DNA of 64,000 bases from Pseudomonas putida (lineage in GTDB: Bacteria > Pseudomonadota > Gammaproteobacteria > Pseudomonadales > Pseudomonadaceae): NCBI RefSeq assembly GCF_026625125.1, contig NZ_CP113097.1, positions 310,001 to 374,000 of the forward strand, read 5' to 3'. The notes beneath the pieces were generated by a model. It ran no database searches. It had not been told where the DNA came from and was given only the letters and a program-made list of their open reading frames with translations. How positions within the stretch are numbered: position 1 is the stretch's first letter; the number at the start of each line of letters is the position of its first letter. Of the stretch, positions 7,621 through 15,895 are shown piece after piece. Made by a program: the position numbers and the translations under genes.

Positions 7621-9018
7621 ATGACGCAGCCCGCGGTAATTGATGAACTGATGACCTTGGTAGACCCTGGCAAGGTCCTGACCGATGCCGTTTCCCTGGA
7701 AACGTACGGCAAGGACTGGACCAAGCATTTCCCGCCCGCGCCGACTGCCATCGTGTTCCCCAAAAGCGTGGAACAGGTTCAGGCCATCGTTGGCTGGGCC
7801 AATCGCCATCAGGTTGCCCTGGTGCCTTCCGGCGGTCGGACCGGGCTCTCCGCCGGTGCCGTGGCAGCCAATGGTGAAGTGGTGGTCGCCTTCGACTACA
7901 TGAACCAGATTCTCGATTTCAATGCCTTCGATCGCACGGTGGTCTGCCAGCCTGGGGTCATCACCCGCCAGCTGCAGGCATTCGCCGAAGAACAGGGGCT
8001 TTATTACCCGGTGGATTTCGCCTCGAGCGGCTCCAGCCAGATTGGCGGTAACATCGGCACAAACGCCGGTGGTATCAAGGTCATTCGCTATGGCATGACC
8101 CGTAACTGGGTCGCTGGCCTCAAAGTTGTCACGGGCAAGGGCGAACTGCTCGAGCTGAACAAGGACCTCATCAAGAACGCCACGGGCTATGACCTGCGCC
8201 AGTTGTTCATCGGCGCCGAAGGCACCCTGGGGTTCGTGGTCGAGGCGACCATGCGCCTGGACCGCGCCCCACGCAACCTCACCGCGATGGTGCTGGGCAC
8301 GCCGGACTTCGATTCGATCATGCCGGTGTTGCATGCCTTCCAGGGCAAGCTTGACCTCACGGCATTCGAGTTCTTTTCCGACAAGGGCCTGGCCAAGATC
8401 ATGGCCCGTGGCGACGTTCCTGCGCCGTTCGCCACCGACTGCCCGTTCTATGCCTTGCTGGAGTTCGAGGCCAGTACCGAGGACGTGGCCAACGAAGCGC
8501 TGGCCACTTTCGAGCACTGCGTCGAGCAAGGCTGGGTGCTGGACGGGGTGATGAGCCAGAGCGAAGCCCAGTTGCGAAACCTCTGGAAGCTGCGCGAATA
8601 CTTGTCCGAAACCATCTCCCACTGGACGCCGTACAAGAACGACATTTCGGTCACGGTTTCCAAGGTGCCGGCCTTCCTGCGTGACATCGATGCCATCGTC
8701 AGCGAGCACTATCCCGACTATGAGGTGGTGTGGTACGGGCACATCGGTGACGGCAACCTGCACCTGAACATCCTCAAGCCCGAGACCATGAGCAAAGACG
8801 ATTTCTTCGCTTCATGCGCCAAGGTCAACAAGTGGGTGTTCGACATCGTCCAGCGCTATAACGGCTCGATCTCCGCCGAGCACGGTGTGGGCATGACAAA
8901 GCGCGATTACCTTGGCTACAGCCGCTCACCGCAGGAAATCGCCTGCATGAAGGCGATAAAGGCCGTCTTCGACCCTAACGGCATCATGAATCCGGGTAAG
9001 ATCTTCGCTCCTGAATAA
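7621..9018 (+). CDS. FAD-linked D-2-hydroxyglutarate dehydrogenase (D2HGDH)
   Basis: 465 residues from ATG 7621 (ATG 7597 and GTG 7591 are upstream alternatives). It has an FAD_binding_4 domain (VPSGGRTGLSAGAV, GGNIGTNAGG, GAEGTLGFV) and an FAD-oxidase C-terminal domain with HIGDGNLHLN, EHGVG and the ending GIMNPGKI. In Pseudomonas the enzyme beside serA oxidises D-2-hydroxyglutarate to 2-oxoglutarate and passes electrons to ETF; in P. stutzeri this coupling drives serine synthesis. The assignment rests on context and family. Glycolate oxidase GlcD or D-lactate dehydrogenase are alternatives by sequence alone. It is divergent from serA, sharing a promoter region of about 150 bases. Confidence 0.87.
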   Translation: MTQPAVIDELMTLVDPGKVLTDAVSLETYGKDWTKHFPPAPTAIVFPKSVEQVQAIVGWANRHQVALVPSGGRTGLSAGAVAANGEVVVAFDYMNQILDFNAFDRTVVCQPGVITRQLQAFAEEQGLYYPVDFASSGSSQIGGNIGTNAGGIKVIRYGMTRNWVAGLKVVTGKGELLELNKDLIKNATGYDLRQLFIGAEGTLGFVVEATMRLDRAPRNLTAMVLGTPDFDSIMPVLHAFQGKLDLTAFEFFSDKGLAKIMARGDVPAPFATDCPFYALLEFEASTEDVANEALATFEHCVEQGWVLDGVMSQSEAQLRNLWKLREYLSETISHWTPYKNDISVTVSKVPAFLRDIDAIVSEHYPDYEVVWYGHIGDGNLHLNILKPETMSKDDFFASCAKVNKWVFDIVQRYNGSISAEHGVGMTKRDYLGYSRSPQEIACMKAIKAVFDPNGIMNPGKIFAPE

Positions 9019-9042
9019 AAGCAGTAATCAAAGGAGTCGGCC

Positions 9043-9708
9043 ATGAGTTACCAGCACCAGTACGTAGACGGCACCCGTATCCACTTCCCGTTGGGCAAGG
9101 TGGTGTGCGTTGGCCGCAACTATGCCGAGCACGCCAAGGAATTGGGCAACCCCATTCCGAGCGAGCCGTTGCTGTTCATCAAGCCGGGCAGTTGCGTGGT
9201 GCCGCTGGAGGGTGGCTTCAAGATTCCTACCGACCGTGGGTCGGTGCACTACGAAGCCGAAATCGCGGTGTTGCTGGGCAAGCCGCTGTCGGCGCACCCG
9301 TCCGAAGAAGAAGTGCTGGATGCCATCTCAGGCTTTGCCCCAGCGCTGGACCTGACCCTGCGTGACGTGCAAGCCAAGCTCAAAGAGAAGGGCATGCCGT
9401 GGGAGACCGCCAAGAGTTTCGACGGTGCCTGTGTACTGCCGCCTTTCGTTGCTGCCGGCACCTTCGAAGACCTGGCCGACATTCCCGTTCGCCTGACCAT
9501 CAATGGTGAGGTTCGCCAGGACGGCAACAGCGCGATGATGCTCAACCCGATCGTGCCGATCATCCAGCACATGGCCTCGCACTTTTCGCTGTTGCCGGGG
9601 GATGTGGTGCTGACCGGGACCCCGGCAGGCGTCGGGCCCTTCGAGGTGGGTGATGAACTGGTGCTGGAGTTGCCGGGCGTGAGCCGCTTCGAAAGCCGGG
9701 TGCTCTGA
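9043..9708 (+). CDS. Fumarylacetoacetate hydrolase family protein (YcgM/FAHD1-like)
   Basis: 221 residues, the size of the short FAH family. The fold is shown by VVCVGRNYAEHAKELGN, FIKPGSCV, the metal-site strand HYEAEIAVLLG (two Glu), FAPALDLTLRD (Asp), KSFDGACVLPP and LTGTPAGVG. Members act as acylpyruvases or oxaloacetate decarboxylases using Mg2+ or Mn2+; the exact substrate is not readable here. A strong AAAGGAG site precedes the ATG. It lies 24 nt downstream of the D2HGDH gene in the same direction and is likely co-transcribed with it, which would suit a role in clearing 2-oxo acids. Confidence 0.88.
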   Translation: MSYQHQYVDGTRIHFPLGKVVCVGRNYAEHAKELGNPIPSEPLLFIKPGSCVVPLEGGFKIPTDRGSVHYEAEIAVLLGKPLSAHPSEEEVLDAISGFAPALDLTLRDVQAKLKEKGMPWETAKSFDGACVLPPFVAAGTFEDLADIPVRLTINGEVRQDGNSAMMLNPIVPIIQHMASHFSLLPGDVVLTGTPAGVGPFEVGDELVLELPGVSRFESRVL

Positions 9709-9721
9709 GCCGAGACTGCGC

Positions 9722-9758
9722 CGCCCGCGAAGCGGGCGACGCGATTTACCGTTTTTTT
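9722..9758 (+). terminator. Possible terminator after the FAH-family gene
   Basis: CGCCCGC-GAA-GCGGGCG forms a 7-bp GC-rich stem with a 3-base loop. A run of seven T follows, but about 13 nt beyond the stem, so efficiency is uncertain. Confidence 0.4.
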
Positions 9759-9814
9759 CACAACCCATCTGGATAATGCGCGAATCTCCGCCTATTCACC
9801 CAGGAACACTCTGT

Positions 9815-10735
9815 ATGGCCCCGTCTTCCAGCGCTTCCGTATCCCCCAAGCGTCGCTTCTACCTGCGCTGGCCATTCGGCCTGGCCGTGGCTGCGGTGAT
9901 TGGCTATGGCGTGGCCGTGGCAATGCACTGGGATGACCGGGGCCGGCTGTGGTTGCAGGAAGGCTTCGAGAGCAGCGCAGAGCGCGGCGAAAGCGTCTGG
10001 TTGCCGGACTACCAGGTCGATATCGATGCCAAGCCCCTGCCGGGCATGGACGACGATGAAGCGTCGGACGTGGCGTTCAATCCGCATACGCGTACGTTAT
10101 TTGTGGTCATGGGCAAGAACCCGTTCCTGGTCGAGTTGAGCCTCGAGGGTGATGTGCTGAGGCAGATCCCATTGCAGGGCTGGAACAACCCTGAAGGGGT
10201 TGCCGTGCTGGAGGATGGCCGCTTGGCCATTACCGATGAGCGTCTGCACGACCTCACCGTGGTCAAGGTGGATGCGCAAACCAAGTCGCTGAACCATGCA
10301 GATTTTCAGAGCCACGACCTGGGCGAATCGGTGAAAAGCAACAAGGGCTTCGAAGCCGTGGCATGGGACCCGATGCGCCAGCGCCTGGTGATCGGCGAGG
10401 AGCGGCCGCCAAAGCTGTATACCTGGAGCACCGATGGGCGTAGCCCGCTGCAGGGTGACAAGCAGCCGCTGGCCAGCGACGAACTCGACCTGCGCAACCT
10501 CTCCGCCCTGGGCGTCGACCCGCGTACGGGCCACCTTCTGGTGCTGTCGTCGGACTCCAACATGCTGCTGGAGCTCGACGAGCAAGGTCAGCAGGTCAGC
10601 TTCATGACCTTGCTGGGCGGTTTCAACGGCCTCAAGGACACCATTCCGCGCGCTGAAGGGGTGGCGATGGATGACCAAGGCAACCTGTACATGGTCAGTG
10701 AGCCGGCGCTGTTCTATCGATTCAAGAAAAACTGA
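9815..10735 (+). CDS. SdiA-regulated family (YjiK-like) beta-propeller protein, copy 1
   Basis: 306 residues. An N-terminal hydrophobic segment (about residues 19-36) tethers the protein to the inner membrane, with the rest in the periplasm. The remainder has repeated propeller blades: ASDVAFNPHTRTLFVV, NNPEGVAVLEDGRLAITDER, NKGFEAVAWDPMRQRLVIGEE, LRNLSALGVDPRTGHLLVLS and AEGVAMDDQGNLYMVSEP. This order of motifs is that of the SdiA-regulated/YjiK family, whose biochemical role is not established. The start at 9815 has AGGAAC upstream and a longer frame to 9776 is rejected. A paralogue follows 89 nt downstream. Confidence 0.87.
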   Translation: MAPSSSASVSPKRRFYLRWPFGLAVAAVIGYGVAVAMHWDDRGRLWLQEGFESSAERGESVWLPDYQVDIDAKPLPGMDDDEASDVAFNPHTRTLFVVMGKNPFLVELSLEGDVLRQIPLQGWNNPEGVAVLEDGRLAITDERLHDLTVVKVDAQTKSLNHADFQSHDLGESVKSNKGFEAVAWDPMRQRLVIGEERPPKLYTWSTDGRSPLQGDKQPLASDELDLRNLSALGVDPRTGHLLVLSSDSNMLLELDEQGQQVSFMTLLGGFNGLKDTIPRAEGVAMDDQGNLYMVSEPALFYRFKKN

Positions 10736-10824
10736 CTGCAAAATCAGATATTTCGGATGCTGGCATTAAGCTTTACTTCAGTTGTTCGTGGTTAGATTCG
10801 TCGTCCTCAAACCGAGTCTGCCCT

Positions 10825-11736
10825 ATGCGTCGTTATGTTCGTCTGCCCCTGATCCTGGCTGTCACTGGTCTGCTCGCTGTGCTCTTGCTGGGCGTGGCGC
10901 AGCAGCAGTTCCGTTTGCTCGAGCGTGGCTGGTTCAACGTCAAGTCCTGGTGGCAGCCCGCTGAACGAAGCATGGGCCTGGATCGCTATCAGGTGGTGAT
11001 CGAGGCGCAGGCTATCGACGGGCTGGACGATGATGTTTCGGCGCTGACGTACGACCCCGACCGCAAGACGCTGTTCACCGTGACCAACAAGCGGTCCGAA
11101 CTGATCGAATTGTCCCTCGACGGCCGTATCCTGCGGCGGGTGCCATTGACCGGTTTCGGCGACCCCGAGGCGGTGGAATACGTTGGGCCCAACAGTTACG
11201 TGATCACCGATGAGCGCCAGCAACGGCTGATTCGCGTGCGCCTGGAGGATGACACGCTGTTCCTGGATGCCAACGATGCCGAGCAATTGAGCCTAGGTAT
11301 CGGCCTGAACGGTAACAAGGGCTTCGAGGGCCTGGCCTACGACTCGGCGGGCAAACGCCTGTTCGTGGCCAAGGAGCGGGACCCGATGGTGATCTATGAA
11401 ATTCACGGGTTCCCCCATGAAAATCCGGAGCAGCCCTATGCAGTGCATGTAGCGCAGGACCGCAAGCGCGATGAGGGGCTGTTCGTGAGGGATCTGTCGA
11501 GCCTGCAATTCGACGAGCGCAGCGGGCATCTGCTGGCGTTGTCGGATGAATCACGGCTGGTGCTGGAGCTGGACGTGAAGGGCAAACCGTTGAGCACACT
11601 GTCGCTGCGCAAGGGTTACCAGGGGCTGAAGCAGACGGTGCCGCAGGCGGAAGGGATTGCCATGGATGAGGCGGGGATCATTTATCTGGTCAGTGAGCCG
11701 AACCTGTTCTACGTGTTCAAGCAGCCGGTCGATTGA
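10825..11736 (+). CDS. SdiA-regulated family (YjiK-like) beta-propeller protein, copy 2
   Basis: 303 residues. It is a clear paralogue of the gene just upstream: an N-terminal membrane segment (about residues 8-25), then blades with VSALTYDPDRKTLFTVTN, DPEAVEYVGPNSYVITDER, NKGFEGLAYDSAGKRLFVA, VRDLSSLQFDERSGHLLAL and AEGIAMDEAGIIYLVSEPNL. The two proteins match blade for blade but have diverged substantially, so the duplication is old. The ligand and activity are unknown. The pair may form a heteromeric envelope complex, which is inference from adjacency and common architecture. Confidence 0.87.
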   Translation: MRRYVRLPLILAVTGLLAVLLLGVAQQQFRLLERGWFNVKSWWQPAERSMGLDRYQVVIEAQAIDGLDDDVSALTYDPDRKTLFTVTNKRSELIELSLDGRILRRVPLTGFGDPEAVEYVGPNSYVITDERQQRLIRVRLEDDTLFLDANDAEQLSLGIGLNGNKGFEGLAYDSAGKRLFVAKERDPMVIYEIHGFPHENPEQPYAVHVAQDRKRDEGLFVRDLSSLQFDERSGHLLALSDESRLVLELDVKGKPLSTLSLRKGYQGLKQTVPQAEGIAMDEAGIIYLVSEPNLFYVFKQPVD

Positions 11737-11775
11737 GTGTGTTTTTGCCCCAACCGCCGGCTTGCCGCCGAGGCG

Positions 11776-12450
11776 TTACTCGGCAGTGAGGCGCTTGACG
11801 CCTTCAGCGGTGCCCAGCAGCAGCAGGTCGGCCGGCCGCGCGGCGAACAGGCCGTTGGTGACCACGCCGACGATCGCATTGATCTGCGCTTCCAGCTCCA
11901 CCGGGTTGGTGATCTGCAGGTTGTGAACGTCCAGGATGACGTTGCCGTTATCGGTCACCACCCCCTCACGGTACACCGGATCGCCACCCAGCTTGACCAG
12001 TTGACGCGCCACGTGGCTGCGGGCCATCGGGATGACCTCGACCGGCAGCGGGAAGGCGCCCAGCACCGGCACCAGCTTGCTGCCATCGGCGATGCAAATG
12101 AAGGTCTTGGCCACGGCCGCGACGATTTTTTCGCGCGTCAGTGCCGCGCCACCCCCTTTGATCAGGTTCAGGTGTGCGTCGCTTTCGTCGGCGCCGTCGA
12201 CGTAGAACTCCAGATCGCTGACGCTGTTGAGCTCATACACCGGGATGCCGTGGCCCTTCAGGCGCTGTGCCGTGGCCTCGGAGCTGGCGACCGCGCCGTC
12301 GAACGCCGTCTTGTGCTGGGCCAGGGCGTCAATGAAGAAATTGGCAGTCGAACCGGTGCCGACGCCGATGACGCTCTTTTCATCCAGCTTGGGCAGAATG
12401 AAGTCGACAGCGGCCTGGGCGACGGCCTGTTTGAGTTGGTCCTGGGTCAT
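11776..12450 (-). CDS. rpiA: Ribose-5-phosphate isomerase A
   Basis: 224 residues, typical length. It interconverts ribose 5-phosphate and ribulose 5-phosphate in the non-oxidative pentose phosphate pathway. Visible motifs are the phosphate loop [21 protein letters not shown], the catalytic DGADE ([10 protein letters not shown]), [16 protein letters not shown] with the catalytic Glu and Lys-Gly-Gly-Gly region, and ADGSKLV. It is cytoplasmic. It is transcribed divergently from ilvA across 134 bases, the arrangement seen in other Pseudomonas and gammaproteobacteria. Confidence 0.97.
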   Translation of the reverse strand: MTQDQLKQAVAQAAVDFILPKLDEKSVIGVGTGSTANFFIDALAQHKTAFDGAVASSEATAQRLKGHGIPVYELNSVSDLEFYVDGADESDAHLNLIKGGGAALTREKIVAAVAKTFICIADGSKLVPVLGAFPLPVEVIPMARSHVARQLVKLGGDPVYREGVVTDNGNVILDVHNLQITNPVELEAQINAIVGVVTNGLFAARPADLLLLGTAEGVKRLTAE

Positions 12451-12584
12451 GCGGGCTCCGGAAAGGGGCAGGGCGGTAATGAAAGGAGGCTAGTATAACG
12501 GCTCGGACGGCTTTGCTGTGGTCGCCCGACGTGGCGCTGGGGTAGACTCGCAGCCCTTGTCCCGCGGCCAGTGATGCTTTCCCG

Positions 12585-14099
12585 ATGCTTGAACAGTACG
12601 TCAAGAAGATCCTCACCTCGCGCGTCTACGACGTCGCTGTCGAAACCCCGCTGCACAGCGCCGGGCAACTGAGCAAGCGCCTGGGCAACCAGATCTGGCT
12701 CAAGCGTGAAGACCTGCAGCCGGTGTTCTCCTTCAAGATCCGTGGGGCGTACAACAAGCTGGCGCAACTGAGCCCGGAAGAACTGGCACGCGGCGTGGTT
12801 ACCGCGTCGGCCGGCAACCATGCTCAGGGCCTGGCGTTGGCCGCGCGTGAGATGGGCATCAAGGCCACCATCGTGATGCCCAAGACCACGCCGGAGATCA
12901 AGGTCGAAGGCGTGCGTTCGCGGGGCGGCAAGGTCGTCTTGCATGGCGACTCGTTCCCAGAGGCGCTGGCCTACTCGCTGAAGCTGGTCGATGAGAAGGG
13001 CTTGGTCTATGTCCACCCTTACGACGACCCGCACACCATCGCCGGCCAAGGCACCGTGGCCATGGAGATCCTGCGCCAGCACCCGGGCCAGTTGGACGCG
13101 ATCTTCGTGCCGGTGGGTGGTGGCGGCCTGATCGCCGGTATCGCGGCCTACGTGAAATACCTGCGCCCGGAAATCAAGGTCATCGGCGTCGAACCTGACG
13201 ACTCCAACTGCCTGCAGGCCGCCATGGCCGCTGGCGAGCGCGTGGTCCTGCCGCAGGTCGGGCTGTTTGCCGATGGCGTGGCGGTGGCGCAGATTGGCCA
13301 GCATACCTTCGATATCTGCCGGCTGTACGTGGATGACGTGATTACCGTCAGCACTGACGAGATCTGTGCGGCGATCAAGGATATCTACGACGATACCCGC
13401 TCGATCACCGAGCCTGCTGGCGCGTTGGGCGTTGCCGGTATCAAGAAGTACGTGGAGCTCACCGGCGTCACCGGGCAGACCCTGGTCGCTATCGATTCCG
13501 GCGCCAACGTCAATTTCGACCGCTTGCGCCATGTCGCCGAGCGCGCCGAGCTGGGCGAGAAGCGCGAAGCGATCATCGCGGTGACCATCCCCGAGCGCCC
13601 CGGTAGCTTCAAGGCCTTCTGCGAGGCCATCGGCAAGCGCCAGATCACCGAATTCAACTACCGCAAGCATACCTCCGACGAGGCCCACATCTTCGTTGGT
13701 GTGCAGACCCACCCAGAGAACGACCCGCGCGCTGCGCTGGTGCAACAGCTGACCGACCAGGGTTTCCCGGTCACCGACCTGACCGACAACGAACTCGCCA
13801 AGCTACACATCCGCCACATGGTCGGCGGCCATTCGGCCGGTGCCAGTGACGAGATCGTGCTGCGCTTCGAATTCCCTGAGCGGCCGGGGGCATTGTTCAA
13901 CTTCCTCAACAAGCTGGGCGGGCGCTGGAATATCTCGATGTTCCACTACCGTAACCACGGCGCGGCTGACGGCCGTGTCGTCGCTGGGCTACAGGTGCCG
14001 GAAGACGAGCGCCACCTGGTGCCGGCAGCGCTGGCCAAGATCGGTTACCCGTATTGGGATGAAACCGAAAACCCGGCCTACCGGCTATTCCTGGGTTGA
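12585..14099 (+). CDS. ilvA: Threonine ammonia-lyase, biosynthetic
   Basis: 504 residues, matching the long biosynthetic form with two ACT-like regulatory domains. It deaminates threonine to 2-oxobutanoate, the first committed step to isoleucine. The pyridoxal phosphate lysine is K51 in SFKIRGAYNK; ASAGNHAQG and the Gly-rich PVGGGGLIAGI bind the cofactor phosphate. The regulatory domains begin at about residues 325 and 420 (IPERPGSFKAFCE and FPERPGALFNFLN), where isoleucine inhibits and valine activates. In Pseudomonas more than one ilvA-type gene may exist, so the share of flux through this one is not known. Confidence 0.97.
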   Translation: MLEQYVKKILTSRVYDVAVETPLHSAGQLSKRLGNQIWLKREDLQPVFSFKIRGAYNKLAQLSPEELARGVVTASAGNHAQGLALAAREMGIKATIVMPKTTPEIKVEGVRSRGGKVVLHGDSFPEALAYSLKLVDEKGLVYVHPYDDPHTIAGQGTVAMEILRQHPGQLDAIFVPVGGGGLIAGIAAYVKYLRPEIKVIGVEPDDSNCLQAAMAAGERVVLPQVGLFADGVAVAQIGQHTFDICRLYVDDVITVSTDEICAAIKDIYDDTRSITEPAGALGVAGIKKYVELTGVTGQTLVAIDSGANVNFDRLRHVAERAELGEKREAIIAVTIPERPGSFKAFCEAIGKRQITEFNYRKHTSDEAHIFVGVQTHPENDPRAALVQQLTDQGFPVTDLTDNELAKLHIRHMVGGHSAGASDEIVLRFEFPERPGALFNFLNKLGGRWNISMFHYRNHGAADGRVVAGLQVPEDERHLVPAALAKIGYPYWDETENPAYRLFLG

Positions 14100-14137
14100 G
14101 CGGCTAAGCTTGGCTAACCACCCAAGGACGTGACGAC

Positions 14138-14563
14138 ATGGAACACCTGACCACCCTCAAGGCCCTGCACATCGTCGCCACCGCGCTGCTGCTTCTGGGG
14201 GCGCTGGGCTTGGCGATCTGGACTGTACGCGCCAGGCGCCAGGGCGATGCCGATGCCTACGGCAAGTTGCTGCGCCGGCCGCTGGTGTTCGTCTGGGTGT
14301 TGATGGGCGTGTGCCTGTTGAGCATGCCATTCACCGGCTGGTGGCTGGTGCACCTGGTGGGCTGGCCGTTGGGGCAGACCTGGGTGCTGGCTTCCAGCGT
14401 CCTCTATACGGTAGGTGCGTTTTCCGCATGGTGGCTGCTGGTGCGCCTGAATCGGCTGCGCAAGGCTGAGGTGGTGGGGTTGCGGTTTACCCTGGCCCTG
14501 GCGGTGTTCAGCGGGGTCTGCTTATTGTCCATTGCCGGCCTGATGGGCGCCAAACCGGTCTGA
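14138..14563 (+). CDS. DUF2269 family integral membrane protein
   Basis: 141 residues with four hydrophobic segments (about 6-27, 47-66, 76-98 and 115-135), so an inner-membrane protein. The opening LKALHIVATALLLLGALGLAIW and the H near the start of the first helix resemble DUF2269 proteins. No enzymatic motif is seen. AAGGA precedes the ATG at a suitable distance. It sits 38 nt after ilvA on the same strand and may be read from the same transcript. Function is unknown. Confidence 0.78.
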   Translation: MEHLTTLKALHIVATALLLLGALGLAIWTVRARRQGDADAYGKLLRRPLVFVWVLMGVCLLSMPFTGWWLVHLVGWPLGQTWVLASSVLYTVGAFSAWWLLVRLNRLRKAEVVGLRFTLALAVFSGVCLLSIAGLMGAKPV

Positions 14564-14569
14564 GCCGAT

Positions 14570-14588
14570 GGGGCTGCTCGGCAGCCCC
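14570..14588. terminator. Hairpin between convergent genes
   Basis: GGGGCTGC-TCG-GCAGCCCC, a perfect 8-bp stem between the stop codons of the DUF2269 gene and the HAD gene. There is no clear U-tract on either strand, so it is a probable but weakly supported bidirectional terminator. Confidence 0.5.
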
Positions 14589-14595
14589 AACCCTT

Positions 14596-15252
14596 TCAAT
14601 CCCGCAGGGAAATCACCGGCCAGCCGCGTCGTTCTGCCTCGCCCTGCAGGTTAGGGTCCGGGTCCACCGCCACCGCGTGCGTTACCCGCTCCAGCAAAGG
14701 CAGGTCATTCATCGAGTCGCTGTAGAAATAGCTGTCTTCCAGGTCGAAGCCGTTCTCCAGCATCCAGCGCTCCAGCCGCGTCACCTTGCCTTCACGGAAA
14801 CACGGTATATCGGTACTGCGCCCTGTGTAGCGGCCATCCTGCATTTCACATTCGGTCGCCAGCAGCACCCGCACGCCCAGGCGGCGGGCAATCGGTGCGG
14901 TGACGAAGCGGTTGGTGGCCGTGATGATCACCAGCTGGTCGCCGGCATCGCGGTGCTGCTGCAGCAAGGCCAGTGCCTTGGGCAGGATGATCGGCTCGAT
15001 GCAGTCGCGCATGAAGTCGCGGTGCCATTGGTCAAGCTGCGCCGGCTCGGTCGCCGCAAGGATTTCCATGGAGAAGGCCAGGTAGGCCTGCAGGTCCAGG
15101 GTGCCGTTCAGGTAATCCTGGTAGAAGGCGTCGTTGCGGCGTTTATAGGCGATGGGGTCCAGAATGCCCCGTTCGCACAAATAATCACCCCAGGCGTGGT
15201 CACTGTCGCCACCAAGGAGGGTATTGTCCAGGTCGAATAAAGCCAGGCGCAT
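14596..15252 (-). CDS. HAD-IB phosphatase, probable histidinol-phosphate phosphatase
   Basis: 218 residues. The HAD motifs are in order: DLDNT near the start (nucleophile D7, acid D9), VIITATN in the middle, and [10 protein letters not shown] late, giving the second metal site. The helical cap between residues about 17 and 95 is that of subclass IB. In P. aeruginosa the gene in the same position next to rppH and ptsP (PA0335) was shown to encode the histidinol-phosphate phosphatase missing from the his operon; I transfer that role by context. A longer frame to 15348 is rejected because [11 protein letters not shown] gives the normal HAD start. It is divergent from rppH. Confidence 0.87.
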   Translation of the reverse strand: MRLALFDLDNTLLGGDSDHAWGDYLCERGILDPIAYKRRNDAFYQDYLNGTLDLQAYLAFSMEILAATEPAQLDQWHRDFMRDCIEPIILPKALALLQQHRDAGDQLVIITATNRFVTAPIARRLGVRVLLATECEMQDGRYTGRSTDIPCFREGKVTRLERWMLENGFDLEDSYFYSDSMNDLPLLERVTHAVAVDPDPNLQGEAERRGWPVISLRD

Positions 15253-15393
15253 TGCGGTTACTCGCGTCAGCCATAGGGAAGGCCCGCAGAATACGGAGTT
15301 TTCACCTCGCTGCACATAAGCGTGGCGGGCGCGTTGCTGCCCTCGCAAGCTTTGTGGAACAATGCGGTGACATGCGTTTGCGAGGTTGCTGCC

Positions 15394-15873
15394 GTGATCG
15401 ACCCGGATGGTTTTCGCCCAAATGTCGGGATCATTCTCACGAATGATGCCGGGCAGGTGCTATGGGCTCGGCGGATCAACCAGGATGCCTGGCAATTCCC
15501 TCAGGGTGGTATCAACCCTGACGAGACGCCGGAAGATGCCCTGTACCGCGAGCTGAACGAAGAAGTTGGCCTTGAACGCGATGATGTGGAAATTCTTGCC
15601 TGCACCCGCGGCTGGTTGCGTTATCGTTTACCCCAGCGTCTGGTACGTACCCACAGCCAACCGCTGTGTATCGGCCAGAAGCAGAAATGGTTTTTACTGC
15701 GCCTGCTGAGCAATGAGCAACGGGTGCGGATGGACCTGACCGGCAAGCCCGAATTCGATGGCTGGCGCTGGGTCAGCTATTGGTACCCGCTGGGCCAGGT
15801 GGTGACCTTCAAGCGTGAAGTGTATCGCCGCGCCCTGAAAGAGCTAGCACCGCGTCTTTTGACGCGCGACTGA
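15394..15873 (+). CDS. rppH: RNA pyrophosphohydrolase (Nudix)
   Basis: 159 residues beginning at GTG 15394 ([17 protein letters not shown]), the length and start known for Pseudomonas RppH. The Nudix box runs from [14 protein letters not shown] into RELNEEVGL, with the catalytic Glu residues present. It converts 5'-triphosphate RNA to monophosphate RNA and so opens transcripts to RNase E decay. Conserved RppH stretches such as [10 protein letters not shown] and [11 protein letters not shown] are intact. An upstream ATG frame start at 15322 would add non-conserved residues and is rejected. ptsP follows 22 nt downstream, the usual rppH-ptsP arrangement. Confidence 0.95.
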   Translation: MIDPDGFRPNVGIILTNDAGQVLWARRINQDAWQFPQGGINPDETPEDALYRELNEEVGLERDDVEILACTRGWLRYRLPQRLVRTHSQPLCIGQKQKWFLLRLLSNEQRVRMDLTGKPEFDGWRWVSYWYPLGQVVTFKREVYRRALKELAPRLLTRD

Positions 15874-15895
15874 CGACGGAGTTCGACCCCGAGCC

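Noticed and set aside
6220..8763. A single 847-residue protein made of serA plus upstream sequence
   Set aside because: The upstream part is antisense to the D2HGDH gene. SerA begins normally at 7449 and is complete at 409 residues.
12447..13745. A 432-residue open frame antisense to ilvA
   Set aside because: It is a mirror of ilvA with no motif, and it overlaps the rpiA promoter.
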